NCBI GenBank assembly: GCA_003952965.2
Contig: CM025851.1
Location: 28,050,936-28,114,935 of the forward strand
Direction of reading: 5' to 3'
DNA: 64,000 nucleotides
Source: Morella rubra
Taxonomy: Eukaryota > Streptophyta > Magnoliopsida > Fagales > Myricaceae
This document shows, piece after piece, positions 61,588 to 64,000 of the stretch (the stretch's first letter is position 1; each line of letters opens with the position of its first letter). The position numbers were made by a program, and so were the translations under genes. The notes under the pieces are model-generated. The model was not told the origin of the DNA, made no database searches, and saw only the letters and a list, made by a program, of their open reading frames with translations.

Positions 61588-62940
61588 ACAAAAAATATGT
61601 AAAAATGATAATTTGTAGTGGAAAGTTTCAAAGATGGAGCAAATGAATATATTCCCACATTAAAAAAAAATAAAAAAATCATACCTTAGGAGGAATCCAA
61701 AGAACTACGTACGTACCATATTAATCTTAAATGACCAAAATCATTCATTGGTGGCGTGAAAGTGGTGCTGGCTGCATTGAGCTTTATTTTATTTCTACAA
61801 ACGAAAAGCGTTTAGGTGGCAAACATGTGACTCAAGCAGCTTTTGCCTGTAATCTTGAATAACAACATACTTCCAAACACCAAAAACCAACGAGGCATAA
61901 CGAATTCCTTTCAGATTTGGACTTTGTATTAACTCTCCTGGAGTCAACCCCATCATACGAAATCAAATCATTATATTACTAATTTTTTTAGGTAGATTCT
62001 CTTTCCTCTTCTCCAAATTAGTCGAGAAAAAAAAAAACGACGACTGAATTAATACAGATCGAAATCGAAGTGCCATTAAAAATATAATAAAAAGATTAGT
62101 ACTGAATTAATCAATTATATATGTTAATTTCTTGTGTTTTCATTTGGCTCCTAAAGTTTAATTATGATTAACCATATAATTAAGAGGATATTTTTGGGGT
62201 GACATGTCGAAGAAGGCAAAGAAGAAAGACCACACATATAAAAGAGTGCGGGACAGCAGGAAGGGTTACGGATTAAAGAAGTAGAGGCGCGCGTTGGTTC
62301 ATGATGACGCGGCAAAGAGGGTGTAGATCATAGTGGGTGAGCGTTTAGTTGCGTACGGCACCACATTGCGCTTAGCTAGCGGCATAGCTCCATCCACACT
62401 TCAGTTCAGCCTTTTGGCAAAGCCAAAGGAATTCACCTTTCATTCACCCAGCTACCGGACATGCTCTCTCTTTAACTCTCTCCCTCTCTCTATCTCTCTG
62501 CTTTTTTTAATCTTCAAATAATGAAGCGGTGGAAGAAACAGCCATAGAATAGATTCTAGAACCGGTTAGCCTCCATTTGTATTTGTGCACATGTACAATT
62601 ACTTCCGCTTCGCTCGCGTAGCTCGAAACCTTGGCCATTTGTTGTCCGGGTATTCTTTGGTTTGCTTCGCTGTAAAGGAGGAATGCAGGCATTGTACTGG
62701 TCGCCGATTATCAGTGTCATTTACTGCTCTGCTTAGGATGGCATTTAACTCGTTGAAGTTTCTGGGTGTTTTGATGGAAGTGAACTCTTTGATAAAAGTT
62801 CTGATCTCCATTTAAAGCAAAATTCAATACGGGTAGGAATGTCGTGCTCTGAATTTGTTTCTTTCTCATTGTTTGCTATTGTTGATGCGGTTATCGGCAA
62901 GGTGCTGAATTGGGTTTTGCAGATTTTACAGATTTCAAAG
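61588..62940. other. promoter and 5' leader of the MIP1-zipper gene
   Basis: A CT-rich leader (62464-62502) marks the likely 5' UTR. The ATG at 62941 is preceded by ttttacagatttcaaag, so the last leader intron probably ends at about 62931. Upstream frames (62333-62521 and 62585-62815) lack motifs and I take them as leader or intron. Confidence 0.5.
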
Positions 62941-63878
62941 ATGAATACCAGAGTCAGGACTGCGCTCCAGTCTATGAAAGCACCACTGAAGCATGAAAAA
63001 GTAATCAGACTAACATCCTTGTGTTCATAGTGAAAAGTGAAAACTGTGAACTGGTACCTTCGGTGAAAAACGGTGTCCAATTTCTACTGTATAAAGTTCT
63101 AAACCTTGAAGTGCGTAATCATTCACAGATATGGGGTCACTGTTTTCACCTGAAAATATGGCTTCCTTTTCAAGAGGCTCCTGAAACTCATGGCTCCCAG
63201 GAATCTCGCAAAAAGTATAAATCTTAGATGGGAATCCGAGAAGGGTGTTTTTATTCAAGTAATTATAGCTTGTTATTGAAATTATATAACTGGGCTATTG
63301 AATCTCTTTCCCTCGTACCATTTTCCAAAATAAATAACCTTTTTGTATTCCTTGTTTCGTGAGACTCGTATTCATCCACCACAGGCCGTAAAAGTTGGCT
63401 TCTTTGATCAGGGTCCTAGATTTCTATATGTGTCGTGTTCTTTCCTTTCCCTTTACTTCCCAATCTTCTTTTGATTTCTTTATTACTATTCTCTCAGCCT
63501 GTTGCATTCCTTTCTTGTGGAAGTTGATTGTTGTTTATATTATTTATTTTTAAAAGAAGAAGCAGGATATGCAGGGGAGCAAGGTACATGATGCTGCAAA
63601 AGCAAACACGACCCAACGAGCCTCCAGCAAAGAAAGAAAAATTGCTTTGCAGCAAGATGTATGAATACGGTTTCTCACAGATCGTTTCTGGCCTTTTTTG
63701 TTTCTGGGTGTCATTCTTTTTCTGTCGTTTGGATAATTCAGTTCGGAATTTTGACTTTCAGGTTGATAAGCTCAAGAAAAAGCTTAGACACGAAGAGAAC
63801 GTTCACAGAGCTTTGGAGAGAGCTTTCACCAGACCTTTGGGAGCTCTACCACGTCTCCCCCCTTATCTCCCTCCTTAT
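62941..63878 (+). CDS. MIP1-type leucine-zipper (DUF547 family) protein, 5' part only
   Basis: Three coding exons are seen: 62941-63000, 63557-63658 and 63762-63878, all in phase 0, 93 residues so far; the last donor (gtcagt) is at 63879 and the gene runs off the window. The third exon gives [20 protein letters not shown] then [18 protein letters not shown], the hallmark of the ternary-complex-factor MIP1 leucine-zipper domain that precedes DUF547 in plant proteins; exon 2 carries the usual [14 protein letters not shown]. The start at 62941 ([13 protein letters not shown]) agrees with the family; a longer frame from 62839 is open but crosses a likely splice acceptor. The exon 2 acceptor could also be at 63559 (aagaag), which would shift one Lys. 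The role of these proteins is poorly known; the zipper is thought to mediate protein binding. Confidence 0.88.
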
Positions 63879-64000
63879 GTCAGTAAATTCACAACCTCTT
63901 CGACTATTTACTTCATATTTATTTTATTTTGATGGATTTGCTTAACATATTAGTCAATTCAAGTGAATTAGTTCACTAATAGCGAGAAGCAAAGCTCTTA

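Noticed and set aside
62839..63030. Earlier start for the MIP1-zipper gene
   Set aside because: The extra residues are hydrophobic and unlike the family, and a good acceptor (ttttacag) lies just before the ATG at 62941.

Overview
The window is nuclear DNA of a flowering plant, most likely a eudicot. The signs are AT-rich intergenic DNA, spliced genes with short exons and introns up to about 2.3 kb, a plastid-targeted haem/chlorophyll enzyme, a CEP signalling-peptide precursor, a cytosolic-type tRNA-Phe, and many plant-type DNA transposons and MITEs. The species cannot be named from the sequence alone.

Layout. 1-8.1 kb: intergenic, no convincing gene. 8.1-16.0 kb: one Mutator-like element (MULE) with inverted termini of about 256 bp, a decayed transposase, and a second gene of opposite strand that encodes a small GRF zinc-finger/membrane-anchor protein. 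17.5-21.5 kb: a degenerate hAT element with a perfect 8-bp target duplication, inserted into a short minus-strand reading frame that I do not recognise. 23.5-24.1 kb: a single-exon CEP peptide precursor with its TATA box, followed at once by a hairpin MITE. 26-28 kb: a long-TIR MITE and a complete TRIM retroelement. 28.9-35.2 kb: a six-exon RBP45/RBP47-type RNA-binding protein gene. 36.7-40.4 kb: a second decayed hAT (Ac/RICESLEEPER type) on the minus strand. 41.5-43.4 kb: several MITEs. 43.9-51.8 kb: a nine-exon uroporphyrinogen-III synthase gene. 53.0 kb: tRNA-Phe(GAA). 53-62 kb: gene-poor DNA with tandem repeats, a possible solo LTR and a non-autonomous TIR element. 62.9 kb to the end: the first three coding exons of a MIP1 leucine-zipper (DUF547-type) gene that runs off the window.

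The host genes do not form a pathway. UROS serves tetrapyrrole synthesis in plastids, RBP47 binds poly(A)/U-rich RNA, CEP is a secreted signal for root and nitrogen responses, and the MIP1-zipper protein is of poorly known function. Transposon insertion is the main process that has shaped the window: two autonomous-type hAT relics, one MULE, one TRIM and about ten MITEs, several of which sit inside introns of RBP47 and UROS or right after the CEP gene. No CRISPR array, rRNA or organellar insertion was seen.
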